A program made the translations under genes and the position numbers. 64,000 nt of DNA from Aldrovandia affinis (Eukaryota > Chordata > Actinopteri > Notacanthiformes > Halosauridae): assembly GCA_029706075.1 (NCBI GenBank), contig JAINUG010000026.1, forward strand, positions 7,210,674 to 7,274,673. The letters are read 5' to 3'. This document shows, piece after piece, positions 45,816-57,324 of this stretch (the first letter of the stretch is position 1; each line of letters starts with the position of its first letter). The notes below the pieces were generated by a model. The model saw only the letters and a program-made list of their open reading frames with translations. It was not told the origin of the DNA and did not search any database.

Positions 45816-48377
45816 GTGTCCAACAATCAAAATTGTTTAAGGTAACTTTTTGAGGGTGAATATTTTAGCACTTTTGTAAAAGCAACACAATATGTCACTA
45901 CAACATTATGTCCTATTTTTTCTTTTATGAAATATACCTTGTAAATAGCTGATCGGGCATTATTATCTTAACTTATCTTAAAGTATGAAAATTTATTCTT
46001 TCTATTTGTTCGTTTTTTCATGCAAGTGAACTATTTTTCAACTAACACACAATCAGTTCTTGAAGCATGTGGAAAGCGAATTGTGTATTGAATGTTATTC
46101 TTTAAATAATCCAAAAGTAGCATACATATTTTCCCTTCAGAAAGTGTACATTTTGTAAGTTTTAAAATGTTTAGTACATCAGCATACACGAGCAGCTTAT
46201 TAGTATATGTTAGGTATGAGAGGCCTCACGCGCAGTGTTTAAGTAATGAACTTTTTGGGAAATATGTACATCGGCTGAATCCCACGGCTACAAATTGCCT
46301 TAACAGTTCAAAGTAGATGCAAGCCTATGAGGCCATGTGAAAACGTTATTATTAAGTAATGCTAAATGCTATGCTGTTTTTCCTTCTCCATTAAATAATC
46401 TTTCAAAATTGAGAATGGATGTCACAATACATTTTTGTAAGCAATGGAAATAACAGTTTACAGGGATGTAAATAAATCTTATCTAAAGGTACTAGAGTTT
46501 GTTTATCAGTCATGTTGGTATGTAGTTACAGTTGAAAGGTAATTATAGTCGTCCTATATCTAGCTAACCTACCCTGCCTACAAGACAAAGTGTGACCACC
46601 CGTGACTGTTCTGGACATGACAGCTCCAGTCCTTGCCTGTTTTGTTTCCTTTCTTCTCTTTGTGCTTTTCAAATATCATTCCTTTTCTTACTTCATGTTA
46701 CCTCCTTTTTTTTAAACCCTTTTGACATTTTTTTGGTACAATAGCTAACACCTCAGGACTTCAGTGGCACGGTGGCAAGCTAGCTAGTTGTCATTGCTAC
46801 AGGGGTTAAAACCAGAAATACTTCCTTGACTGAAACTGAAAGTCATTGGTTTTGGGCCAGGCATTTGCCTATTGATCATTGTATGTTTATACGGCCACTA
46901 CTTTTTAAATACATTTTTATCAAATTTGTCACTGCTGTGTTAGCATTACAGGCAGTGCCAAAACAAACTCTCCATTTCAAAATTAAAGTGTCCATATGTG
47001 TAGTAATTCTTATTGATTCAGAAATGTTTTACATAAATGAATCTGACATTACTGACAAGACAAAGAAAACACAGAAAAGTCCTTTCTATCACACTGGAAT
47101 CCAGCAGTGTGAGGTGAAAGACTTGTTCGAAATTAAGAGAAACCCGAACACAATTTCTGTTAAACCATTTTCTAGGCTACTTTCTAGAGAGAATTTCTTC
47201 ATAGAGAGAATTGATTATCTGACGAGATCTGGGGGTGATGTTTTTAAGGCCCTTTGATACGTTATCTCATGAAAAGAACTAAACATATTTTATTCCCATA
47301 GAATATAAACGATAGCAAAACAACTTCTGTTCATCCTTTTATCACAATACATTTTGCCATATATTTGAATGTAATCATATTTAGCAAATAGCCTACTTAA
47401 GAGTTTCTGTTGAAAATGTATATATATTTGATCCAACACACTACAAATTTTGCAATATGTATGCCAACTTTGAAAAGAAAATGTTTAAAAATAGAAAAAA
47501 TAAAAGATAATTTATGTTAACAAGTCAATCTACTACTGTAATCCATGACTGGTTACACACTGGTGACAACTCTGTTCTCAAAAATGATATGAGATACATG
47601 TAAAATAGTCACTGGCTCATAGGTGAGTCATTTTTTTTAAGAATATATAAAACAGTATTCACGAGTGAATGAAACAGAGTGGAAAAATATGTACTTACAG
47701 TCCACCGTGGCAGGTAAATATAAGTATGATGTGTCAAAAGGTTAAATACAATTCCCTTTGTTCGTACCCCATTTCCCTGATACCTTTATTGTAATGAGCA
47801 AGAGCCACATTGTTGGGGAGAGAGAATCATTTCTGTGATAGCTTTAGCTCATGGTGACAGGTACAATGAATACCAGTGTGCTCTGCTGTTCAGGTTCGAG
47901 GCAATGTGCATTCTCCACAGAGCCTCACGTTCACATCATCGCCTCTCCAATCGCCAGCTGACGTCTCCGTGGGAATGACTGATTGTTGCAGAAATGGAAA
48001 CGACACTCTTTGTTTCCCTCTGAGAATGTGGCGTTTGAAATGCATTTTCCTCACACAATAACATTTCACCATCAAATGTGTGCTGGAATGGGGAAGACTG
48101 CACCCATCAGCGCTCTCAAAGTGAGTGCAACAACCATCACCTTGATTACAGGTACTTTGTTCTTCAGTTGATATTGTCTTTTAACTGAAAGCCGCTTTAC
48201 AATAAGTGTCAAAACTATAGTTGTTTTTCTTTAAACTTTCATCTCCTTGCCATTGAAATAGCAGTATACTTGAAACATTATTTTTGTATGTATGTCAGGT
48301 GTTTACAGGTGACTGCTGTCTCTCTCTTAATATTTAAGTTAATTAGCAAGGTCTTTGTAACAGGAAAATCCTTAATA
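45816..48377. other. Noncoding stretch; one unexplained open frame; possible conserved block
   Basis: Mostly AT-rich. A 143-codon open frame at 46826-47257 (MTETESHWFWARHLPIDHCM at its start) matches nothing I recognise and is probably chance. 47780-48150 is balanced, unique-looking DNA (for example tcgccagctgacgtctccgt) and could be conserved noncoding sequence. Confidence 0.3.
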
Positions 48378-48817
48378 GAGTGGTTCCAAAACTGTGGGAT
48401 CTGGAACCGAGATCTTAGCTAGATCATTTGATTATGAGCTAGCTAATGCTAGCACTACAAGCTACCAGTGTAACGCTAGCACATTACCTGGGTAGGCAAG
48501 CTGGCTAATGCAACAATTTAATTATCAAGCCAGCTAGCTTGCTCATCAGCTAATGAAACCAGAAACATTCAATATCAACATTGACTGCAAAAAGGTTGTG
48601 TTTCATCCGTCACTTCAGACAGTAACTCCTCTCAACTCCTCCCATCTTCAGGTTCTGGAAGTCTGATGGAAATGCAATCAAAAACCAAAATAATAATAAT
48701 AATAAAAATTATAATTATAATTAGTTCAAGTTCCAGATTGTTCCAACAGTTTTTGGAACAAATGGTTCCCATACTAGTCAAGACCAAAAATGAACAAATT
48801 CCCCTGGATAAAATGCG

Positions 48818-48839
48818 GTAGGCATTTTTGAGGAAAAGT
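48818..48839 (+). repeat. Left arm of a 22-bp perfect inverted repeat
   Basis: Begins gtaggcatttttgaggaaaa. Its exact reverse complement lies at 52318-52339. Flanking bases differ, so the match is exactly 22 bp. Confidence 0.95.
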
Positions 48840-49269
48840 ACTTCATGTGTTGTTTCTATATGATTTTTAGGTGCTGAATCCATTTCTGTAGTATAACAAG
48901 CTGTAAAAGTTGTTGTTTAGTCATAAATAATAAAAAACTAAATGGCCTCCAAAACGGTTTTATTCTGTTTATTAAATCCAACCAAAGCAAGAAACAAGCA
49001 AAAAAAGTGGCTGGTACAGTTTAAATCTTAAGCTAATTTAAAAAAAAAAATGCATTCACAGATTCTTCAAGCATGTAAATGATGGAAAACCAGCATGACC
49101 CTGAAAGAGACACATCTAAGTAGTCCGAACGGATTGTCTTCAATACAAAGCAAAAAATAAGCTACACTATTTCCAAACTCTGTGATCAGAAATCTTTCAA
49201 ACAAAATAAATGATCAGTAATATGACTTGCAAAAACACAAAACATCCCACAAGTTACTGATTCATGCAA

Positions 49270-51850
49270 GTATCACTGGACTTTCTACACTTGCAAAATG
49301 CAGTACACGGGTTAGGCTTGCAGCCGCATCAGGCTGTCTGGCATCCAGTGGTGCACGCACAGGTGATTAACTCCTCACAAGCATCTGGAACTGGAGGCAG
49401 TGACATGAGTTGAGGAACGAGCAAATTCTCCTCCATCTTCCAACCCATAGTTTCAGGGGGTGGCAGAACTGGGTGCTGCAAGTGGGCCTGCCTCCAGAAC
49501 AAACCCTGGAAGTGAGAACACTGAATGTGAAAGTAGAGAGAATCTCTGGTTGGTGGTAGTCTCTCTATTGTCATGCCCTTAACAAACATGCTTGACCGAA
49601 CTTCATTGATGTTGTCAGCATTCATTGCACCATAGAATTAGCAGAAAAACACTTATGCATCCCGAATGGTGTGGTCACTAAGTTCAGGACCTTCGCCAAG
49701 CCCCTTAAGTAGATGGTTATGCTCTACAAACACATCCCAGCACATCTTCTTCGAATGTCCAGCAATGTACGAGGCTGAGTCGCTCCTAGTCAGAGCATGG
49801 AAATATGGAAGCAGCTTGAGGACCTGTGCTTCCATCTGCAGCTGTTCCACTATGGCATGAACTGGGATGTACTTTCTTTTCTTTGCTGTCCCTGCCTTCA
49901 TCCAGATTTTTTGGCACGGCATCATGTGGAAGTAAGCGATCAGCAGTACCAAGATATCTGTGTCTCTTGCAGAGACAACAATGCTTGCTGCTCTGCTTCT
50001 AATGCAGTGAAGAACAACTCTTGTGTCTGCTTCTTCATGTTTAGCTTCCAAGCTGTCAGTCTCAATGGTTGTGTCAGAAGCTTCGACCCTCTCATCGTCG
50101 CTGAAGCCACCTGCAGCGACTATGGTCTTGTTAGCTGGTGCTCTCAGAATCAGTTGTTGTGAGATAAAGCGAGCAAGGTCTGCCTTGTTGTCCTCGTGAG
50201 CAATGAAGTTCTGCCACTTTGCAGGAAGAGGCAAATCTCTGCTCTCAACTGGTCTCCTGATTTCCACCGAGCCTCTTCCACGCCGTTTCCGTGTTCCACT
50301 TTTGATTGAGTGCTTGTGGTAATGATCGAAAAGGACATCAATTCGCTGGAACTGTGCTCCACTTTGGAGAACGGTTTCTACAAAGACATCTGCAAGGTCT
50401 CCAAATGTCTTTGCTGCTTGTGGCTTTCCAATAGCAATGACCAGAGCTTGACCATCAATGACAAGCATTGGTTCATCCTGTAGGTCTCTGGCTTCAAGGT
50501 GGTTGGGACATGGAATGTCAGCAGTCAACATCTTAGCAAGTATTGCCTTTGAACCTGAACGAAGCTGCCCATTAACTTCTGCCAAAGACAGAGGTACAAC
50601 AAACAGTTCATGCGTCATAATGTTGTTGAGGTTGACTGGGCATCCTGCTTCATATGCAGCAATGAGGCGCTGTAAGATGTTTCTGTCTGCCTTGACAGTT
50701 TTTGCCTTCCCAGTTATTGGGTCTGACTGTTGCGCTTAAAACAGGGAAGCAAAAGTCAAATACTTGTTCTGTGTCAGTTTGTTTCTGAAAGTGACTCTTC
50801 TCTCCTCAGATGGCAACAGCCTCTCCTCCACAAATGCATCCAGCTGATCTTGCCCTTTCTGTTGAGCTGTCAACAGATCATCTTCAATTTCCTGGGTAGC
50901 CAATGAATAACACATTATTCATTGGCTATTCTTTGTTTGCAATGTTTTGCAGTGTCAGGGGCAGGTTAGCTGAAACTGCACAAGACTGTGAGCAAAGCAT
51001 CTTCATCTTTTGAGTCCCGTTCCATTCTGCCTTTCGTGGTTTCATTGTGGATGAAGTCGTCACCCGTTCCCAGACCAAAAGCAACTCTGGTGTCATGGGC
51101 AAGATGGGATCGGAGGTTGAAAGACAGAGCCCACCTGCTGAGAGCTGAAGATGTCTTTGTGATTCCAATGATGCCTCCTCCCTTTTTGCCAACACCGCCT
51201 AGCCACTCCTGACTCTGGTCTGGGTCCACTTGGTTGAAGCAATGCAAAGAGCGCTTGACTACAAAGTTTCCAGCCTCAAACTCCTTCTTGACAAGCTGTG
51301 GAAGTTGGTGCATCTCATTCAGGTAGATGGTCCCCCAGCGAGCATAGTTGACGTGGTTATACCGCATGAAATAGGGCAACATTCGCTGGAATGCACAAAG
51401 GTGAAGGTCCCAGATTCCATCCCTCTGAGCACGAGTAAACAACAGAACAAACCTGAAGTTTGGGTTGTCGTTGGCTGCAACGTAGGCTTCTGTGACAGCT
51501 TCAAACTCTTTGGAAGCAAACAATGTCACAAGTTATTCTGCAGGGCCGTTCTTTGTCTTGTCCAATAATTCTTTCAGGTCAGGATTCCTGTCTTCCAGGA
51601 AGCTAAGCAGCTGAGGAAAAAGTATCCTCCACATGGATTGGAGAGTGATTTTGTGGGCTCTAATTGCTTTGGTGTAGGACTTTACTGCCATAACTTGCTC
51701 AGCAGGTTTTGGACCAAGTAGGTTGCCTTCAAGCCATGCTTCCAACAGTCCAGATGATTGGATGTGCTTGCCGATGACTACCATGAATTTCATGGCAGTA
51801 TGAAGGCCACCTAATCTGACAATAAGGCATTCAAGATAGTCAGCATTTTC
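49270..51850 (-). pseudogene. Decayed intronless PIN/FEN-like protein gene with Cys-rich tail
   Basis: I recognise a large metazoan family without an established function. Reading on the minus strand, the N-terminal part has LGGLHTAMKFMVVIGKHIQS, the middle has NHVNYARWGTIYLNEMHQLP and FNQVDPDQSQEWLGGVGKKG, followed by TSSALSRWALSFNLRSH. The 322-codon stretch at 49653-50618 holds an acidic set laid out as in FEN/XPG nucleases: VIDGQALV (Asp55), FDHYHKHSIKSGTRKRR (Asp98), HEEADTR (Glu195/196, Asp198) and SARDTDILVLL (Asp219, Asp221). A tail with CACTTGC and CGCKPNPCTAFCKC is Cys-rich. The copy has about six breaks: in-frame stops near 51532, 50737, 49653, 49640 and 49336 and a frame change between 50966 and 50745. 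A nuclease role is inference. Confidence 0.65.
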
Positions 51851-52317
51851 CCATGATGCCGCTTATTTATAGTTATGTGATGCTAAAGATACATCACTGA
51901 TATAAAAAAAACAGCTTCTGTTTCAGGCTGCCTGAGGATGTCTGTGACATCAGCTGGTATGCTAACATTACTAGCTAGTAGCCTAAATAGGCCATAGAGA
52001 ATGTGAAGTTGATGGCACACGCTCTATTCTTCAGTTGTAGCCTATTTTAGTGTCATTCAGTAAGCTTGCCTTAGCATGCAATATCTGATCATATTTTGAT
52101 TTACTTACCTTTATCTCAGGGTAAATTTGATCTGACCTTCCTACACCGAGTTATGGCCATTTGAACGCCCATCCCCCTCAAATCCCCAGACGAAATCTCC
52201 CTCCGGACAATCCATTCTAGCATCGACCAATTATGAAAGACTGGGACCCTTATTTCAATGTTATACAGTGGGTCCTAATTTGGGAGACATTGAACTTTAC
52301 AAAAATGCAGTATAACA

Positions 52318-52339
52318 ACTTTTCCTCAAAAATGCCTAC
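52318..52339 (-). repeat. Right arm of the 22-bp perfect inverted repeat
   Basis: Reads acttttcctcaaaaatgcct on the plus strand. Lies upstream of the PIN/FEN-like gene, 245 bp inside the element's right end. Confidence 0.95.
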
Positions 52340-52592
52340 AGGGTTACAGAGTTTTGAATTTACGGCCCTGACTATACTGTTTTGTGCCATGGAAAAGCAG
52401 CAATACTTTACATTGACATTCACATCAGGCAGATTGAACACTGGACTAGTTATACCCACTGCAAGTGTACATGTTTTGACATGTGTTAAGATAGTTTATT
52501 TCCATATTTGTATTTGGGGTGGATCACAGAAGATGTATTTTCTCATTAAGTGCGTCTTGTGCTCAGGACGTTTGGGAATCACTGCCTTAATG

Positions 52593-54227
52593 TTTTGAAA
52601 TTCGACTGACATAATACAGACAGGAACACATACGTAGATAGGATAACGTGTTTTGTAATAAATCAAAGTTAAATCAAATGACTGCTTCAATCCTCTGAAT
52701 CAGAGGTGTCAGCTATTGATAATTCAAATTTATAATGACAGTACCAAAATAAATCTTTTCTCAAGTCCCTTAAATACCAGGCCAAATGGTAGATTTCTAC
52801 TGGATAGAAACAAAGCTTAAGCTCACAGATTGGATTTTTTTGATTGGCAGCAGAAGAGACCATGGAGTTTATGATTTAATGAGAAAGTAAGTCGTCCTCC
52901 ATGAAGATCCTTTCTCTGTGTCTGCTGTTGATTCTGTAGAATTAGCTTAAGGGATGAATGATTGAGGAATTCCTGTGGGTGATTTGGCAGAGTGAACTGG
53001 TGGAAGGTTGTAAACCACAGAGAAATAGAGCTGCCGGACTGATGGGAGAAGACAGTGATTGATGTGTTGATCCTATATGGAGAGTGAACAGTTGTTCAGC
53101 CTCAAATTGGGCTAAGGCCTACCAGAATTGTCCAAGTAGATTAAACAAGTCGCTTGATCAGTCTGGAAGCCATTGTCAGTCTCTATCTAACCTTAATTAT
53201 TTTTTTCTTTTTCTTTTATTTGACAGTGAAAAAAGAAAATATTTCTTGCCTCCAAGTCTTCAAAGTCTTCATGTAGGAGTGTCACACTGTAAAGATAAAA
53301 CTATTTTAGTTGAGAGTTTATTACATTGATACAATCACTTCTAACTGTTGCAAATGGTCTATAATCAGGACATGAATGGCAAGTTTCATACCCATTATTC
53401 AACTGTTACATTGATTTTCAAATAGTCCAGAGGATTTAAGCATGTGTTCCTAAAGCCTTCGCAAGTGTATAACGCCCTCATTGTGCTCTTAAGACATTCA
53501 TAAGCAAATTCAGTGCTTCATGAAAGATAACATAATACATATTATGTAAAATTATATCATCAACACATGACGTACTTGACTTTAGGTCAGCCTTCTGACC
53601 GCAATTCCTTGACACATACTTATGATTATAAAGATGTTATGTCATGTTAATAATGTGTTATTCATAGCTCATGAAGGGATACATACTTCGTTTTATGGTG
53701 ACAAAGGTCATTATATGTTGGTTCCTATTAGTGTTACATGGAGTCTCACAATCTGGTTTTAGTCACTACTGCAAAAATTTACTGATTAATATTGCACTAC
53801 AAAAGAGTGAGTTGACATTGTAATTTTAATGTAAAATTGTAATTGTATATTTGCCTTTATAAATGATTACACAGAATTGTAAAACATGAATATAGTTTAG
53901 TTTAATCATAACAACTACTGAATGCAGTTAATTGGTTCACTACAGGACCTATATAAAATAAAACTTCAGCCAGACAGAGGAAGGAGAAATAGTTATTTTA
54001 CATATTCTCAAGTGTAGACATGTACTTTTTATACAACAAATGTACTTTGTTGTATAAAAAATGCATAAAATACAACTACTTGTATGTCCTATGCACTTAA
54101 ATATCTCAAAATACATGTTTGTTGGCCTTATAATCATTTATTGCTTTAATTATTTCCCTCTTTGTGTCATTGACTATATTTTTCATTATAGAAAAGAGAA
54201 ACTAGGTAAAGTATGATGGCGTATAAA

Positions 54228-54229
<2 letters not shown>
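52593..54229. other. Unassigned noncoding stretch
   Basis: No gene recognised. The part at 53450-53720 is rich in ttcataa/catgaa words similar in style to 59610-59890. Confidence 0.35.
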
Positions 54230-54294
<65 letters not shown>

Positions 54295-54304
54295 TGTGTG
54301 TGTA
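54230..54304. repeat. (TG)n microsatellite
   Basis: About 35 TG units with two interruptions. Open frames of His-Thr repeats here are artefacts. Confidence 0.95.
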
Positions 54305-54358
54305 TATGAATGCATGCATGTGTATAAATAAGAGCATTTGCGTGTAGCCTACATACAC

Positions 54359-54830
54359 ACGTAACTTCCAAAATAAAGGAAACACCAACATAAAGTGTCT
54401 AAATATGGCGTTAGGCCACCACGAGCCACCAGTGTGTGGAACTCTGTTTAAGGGATACAACACCAATCTTCCACAAGAAATTCCATAATTTGGTGTTTTG
54501 TTGATGATGGTTGAAAACAGCCTTAGGCGGCGCTCCAGAATGTTCCATAAGTATGTAATTGGGTTTAAATATGGTCACTGAGATGGCCATGGCATATGGT
54601 TTGCATCGTTTTCATGCTCATCAAACCATTCAGTGACCACTCATGCCCTGTTGGTGGGAGCAGCATAATCCTGGAAGAGACCACTCCATCAGGATCTAAA
54701 TCTTCACCATAGGATGTAGGTGATCACTCAGAATGGCTTTGCATTTATTGCCATTTACCTTGCCCCCCTTGACCTAAGCCATGCAAGGAAATTCACTCCA
54801 CACCAAAACAGAGCTGCCAGTATCACTCAT
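54359..54830 (-). mobile_element. Tc1-like transposon remnant (C-terminal half)
   Basis: Contains ttccaaaataaaggaaacac, the common terminal sequence of a Tc1 subfamily. On the minus strand it translates in decayed form to AILSDHLHPM, then MAISVTIFKPN (for MPWPSQSPDLN) and NHHQQNTKLWNFLWKIGVVS. This is the end of the DDE domain with many breaks. Confidence 0.8.
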
Positions 54831-55427
54831 TTACTCAAGTGTTTCCTTTACTTTGGCAGTTACCAGTGTGTGTGTTTGTGTTTGCATGTGTGTGTACATG
54901 TGAGAATGCAAGCATGTGTATGTGTAAAATCATTTCTGTGTGCATACGTGTGTACCTGATAACAATGCACCTCAGACCCCAGGCAGCTGGTCAGTGGCAC
55001 AGAATGAACAGGTGTGCGAGGGGTCACCACAAGGTGGAAATGACCTCACTATACTAAAGCAGCAGCAGTCTGGACCTGGTGAATGTGTGCATGTGTGTTC
55101 AGGGCCCTGCGCCACACCACAGGTGGAATGTTGTCCTCAGTCTTAAACAAGCCTGACTGCTCTTCAGAGAGAAATAAAAGCTTTTAGAATAACTAGAGCT
55201 GGTAAAACAGTCCTAAAAATGGCTATGCAATAATGCATACAGAGAGTGCAGGTAGTTTCTGAGTAGTAAGGTGCAATAACCCATTTTTATAATTACCATC
55301 ATATCATTATAGCTTATTGTTGCACATAATAGTTTATAAATCTATTATGAAAGGTAAAATGTTCATGACTTTACATGAACTACATGAAATTAATGAATGA
55401 AGCCTTAATGTGAATGTTACAAAGTCT
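54831..55427. other. Unassigned noncoding stretch with imperfect TG tract
   Basis: An interrupted TG-rich tract lies at 54864-54955. The rest shows no coding signature. Confidence 0.35.
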
Positions 55428-56376
55428 CATGTCAAACCCTTTCTGTTATGTTTTGCAATTTTCTGTTCTGCTTGTTTTTGTATTTTATTATTTTCTCAGT
55501 ATTCACTTATCATTCATGTCAGTTTCCCCGTCTGTCTGTGTTCCTTGTTATTCGGTATCCACTCCTTGTCTTTGTTGTTGCACTATTCGGGTGATTCTGG
55601 CTATACGGGTTTCTGCCTTATTTTCTATCTCGTTTACTTCCTTCTTTCTTTCTTTCTATCTGTACATATTAGTTAGGTGTAAATAGTACTAACCAACTAA
55701 TCTACTAACGTTAGGGATTTTGATTACGTTACTAACATTTACTAATTACTAATTATCTTGCGTTTCTATCTACTGCTATCATTCTCTCTTTCGTTTTCCT
55801 ATCCTTGTGCGTTTCTCTCTTATCGCATTTTCTGCACGCGTTTTCTACCTATGCGCTCCTCCCCTCCGAACTGTGCACGTGTCTACCTGCTCTTCCAGGT
55901 CGTTTATTTTCATTGTGTCTATGTGCTTCCCAGTCCGTGTCTTTTGTCTCCCCTTGTTATTGTATTAGTGATCCTAATTATTCTCACCTGTGTTCTTGCC
56001 CTTTTCCCCTCCCAGCCACACCTGATTCCTCTTGTGTTATCTTCCCCGTTTGTATTTAAGTTCCTTGTTTGCACTTGTTTGATGTTAGAACATTGATCAA
56101 ATTTCCCAGTGCCAATTGTTTGTAAGCCTGAGTTTTTTGTGATTTCCGAGACACCCCTTTTGTTTGACTCCGAGTTTTTGCCTGCCGATTCTGTTTTGTT
56201 TGCCTATCTGCTTATTTGGTTTTGATCTTTGGACTGCCCTTTACTACTCTTTTTGGATTTTGTTCTTGTACCTTCTCTGGCTCTGATTACTGGCTTTGAA
56301 CTTGGATTGATCAATAAACGTTCCTTCCCTGCCATATCCTGGTCTGCGCCTGGGTCCTTGTCCAGTCCCTCACACT
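55428..56376 (+). mobile_element. LTR-like block, probable solo LTR
   Basis: Pyrimidine-rich DNA ending with an AATAAA signal at 56312-56318 and ggtctgcgcctgggtccttg to ccctcaca, the usual end of a fish Gypsy LTR. The left boundary is a guess at tgtcaaaccc. Open frames across it are composition effects. Confidence 0.45.
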
Positions 56377-56378
56377 TT

Positions 56379-56892
56379 CATATCGTCACCTTCTTAAAAT
56401 AATGGCCTATGTCATATTTTCAAGTTTTTCAAAAAACTGAACCAAATATGGAATATATGATATTTATTAATCATTTCACACAAAAAGGTTATGACAATAT
56501 ATGACTATTGACATACAAACAACGCTGTCTGTCAATTATGTAACATAAGAGGATTAGATTACTTAGGCCAATTTACGAACATGCTGTTGTGACTTAGGCA
56601 ATTTTAAACCTGACTTAGGCCAAATTACTTGTGGAGTAAGTGACTTAGGCAAGCAGCCGCCATCTTGAAAGCTTGTAAAATTGCCTAAGTCACATTGTCT
56701 TGTGACTTAGGCAAAAAATAAAACGGCCTAATTCACACTCTTGACGTAGGCCATTATACTACCGGGGTAGGAACAGCATGATCTTTTCAATTAAGGATGT
56801 AAGCAATTTTACCAGAGGTGGCTAGCATCATGAAGAGATGAATTTTCCTCAAAAAATTACTTAGGCCATTATTTTAAGAAGGTGACGATATG
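56379..56892. mobile_element. Inverted-repeat element with a reiterated 'gacttaggc' motif
   Basis: The ends catatcgtcaccttcttaaa and (reverse complement) catatcgtcaccttcttaaa match and continue through aataatggcct, giving inverted repeats of about 30 bp. Between them the word (g)tgacttaggca or its complement recurs about nine times (near 56559, 56591, 56610, 56640, 56682, 56701, 56726, 56744 and 56861). No coding region. If TA is the target, the element is 56383-56888 between TA dinucleotides. I do not recognise the family. Confidence 0.75.
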
Positions 56893-57280
56893 GATAATGT
56901 TGTTATATGCACATTAAACAGTCAAGTCATGCTAGTGAGTGTACAGTGACATTGGCTTTTTCATTATAATAACAGTTTATTATTATTATAATTAATCAGT
57001 TTCTATCACTCTTATTTAAAGTGACTTTTGAAATATTCCTCACATTACCACTGCTGGTCTGTTGAAGTGGTTCATCTGAGTACCATACCAGGTGTAAGTG
57101 TACAACAGTTTGCACAGTATTAACTAAACAAATAGTCTATGTAGTACTTCATATGTATAAAATAATTAACCTAATCTAATAATATTAGCTAAATAAAATT
57201 AGATCAAAATGTCTTGCTCTGAAAATAGGGACATTACAGCCGTGCTTCACGCAGCTCTCATCTGATGAACCTCACCAACT
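56893..57280. other. Probable 5' region of the hAT element
   Basis: AT-rich DNA upstream of the BED-type transposase gene. I could not find a left inverted repeat matching the right end at 59595. Confidence 0.35.
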
Positions 57281-57324
57281 TTGCTCTCTTACATTTCAAG
57301 TGTTGCTGTGCATTTTCATACAAA

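Larger units (their letters stand above)
48378..52584 (-). mobile_element. Element with hAT-type ends carrying a PIN/FEN-like gene
   Basis: The left end agtggttccaaaactgtggg (from 48379) and the right end, on the minus strand cagtgattcccaaacgtcct, form short imperfect inverted repeats of the hAT 'CAGTGGTTCCCAAAC' type. The flanks are ccttaata (48370-48377) and ccttaatg (52585-52592), a 7/8 match to an 8-bp target duplication as hAT elements make. Inside, a perfect 22-bp inverted pair (48818-48839 and 52318-52339) brackets the gene. No hAT transposase motifs were seen. Whether the gene moved the element or only rode in it is unknown. Confidence 0.6.

Noticed and set aside
46826-47257. 143-codon open frame, the longest outside mobile elements
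   Set aside because: Composition follows the AT-rich surroundings, no motif or family recognised, no splice or promoter context. Probably chance.
48410-48570. GCTAGC-rich stretch as a possible binding-site cluster
   Set aside because: Such words are common in fish noncoding DNA and recur at 61110-61220 without regular spacing.
54167-54466. Open frames of His-Thr repeats
   Set aside because: Translation of the (TG)n microsatellite.
55410-56096. Overlapping Leu/Ser/Phe-rich open frames that look like multi-pass membrane proteins
   Set aside because: Same pyrimidine-rich effect inside an LTR-like block.
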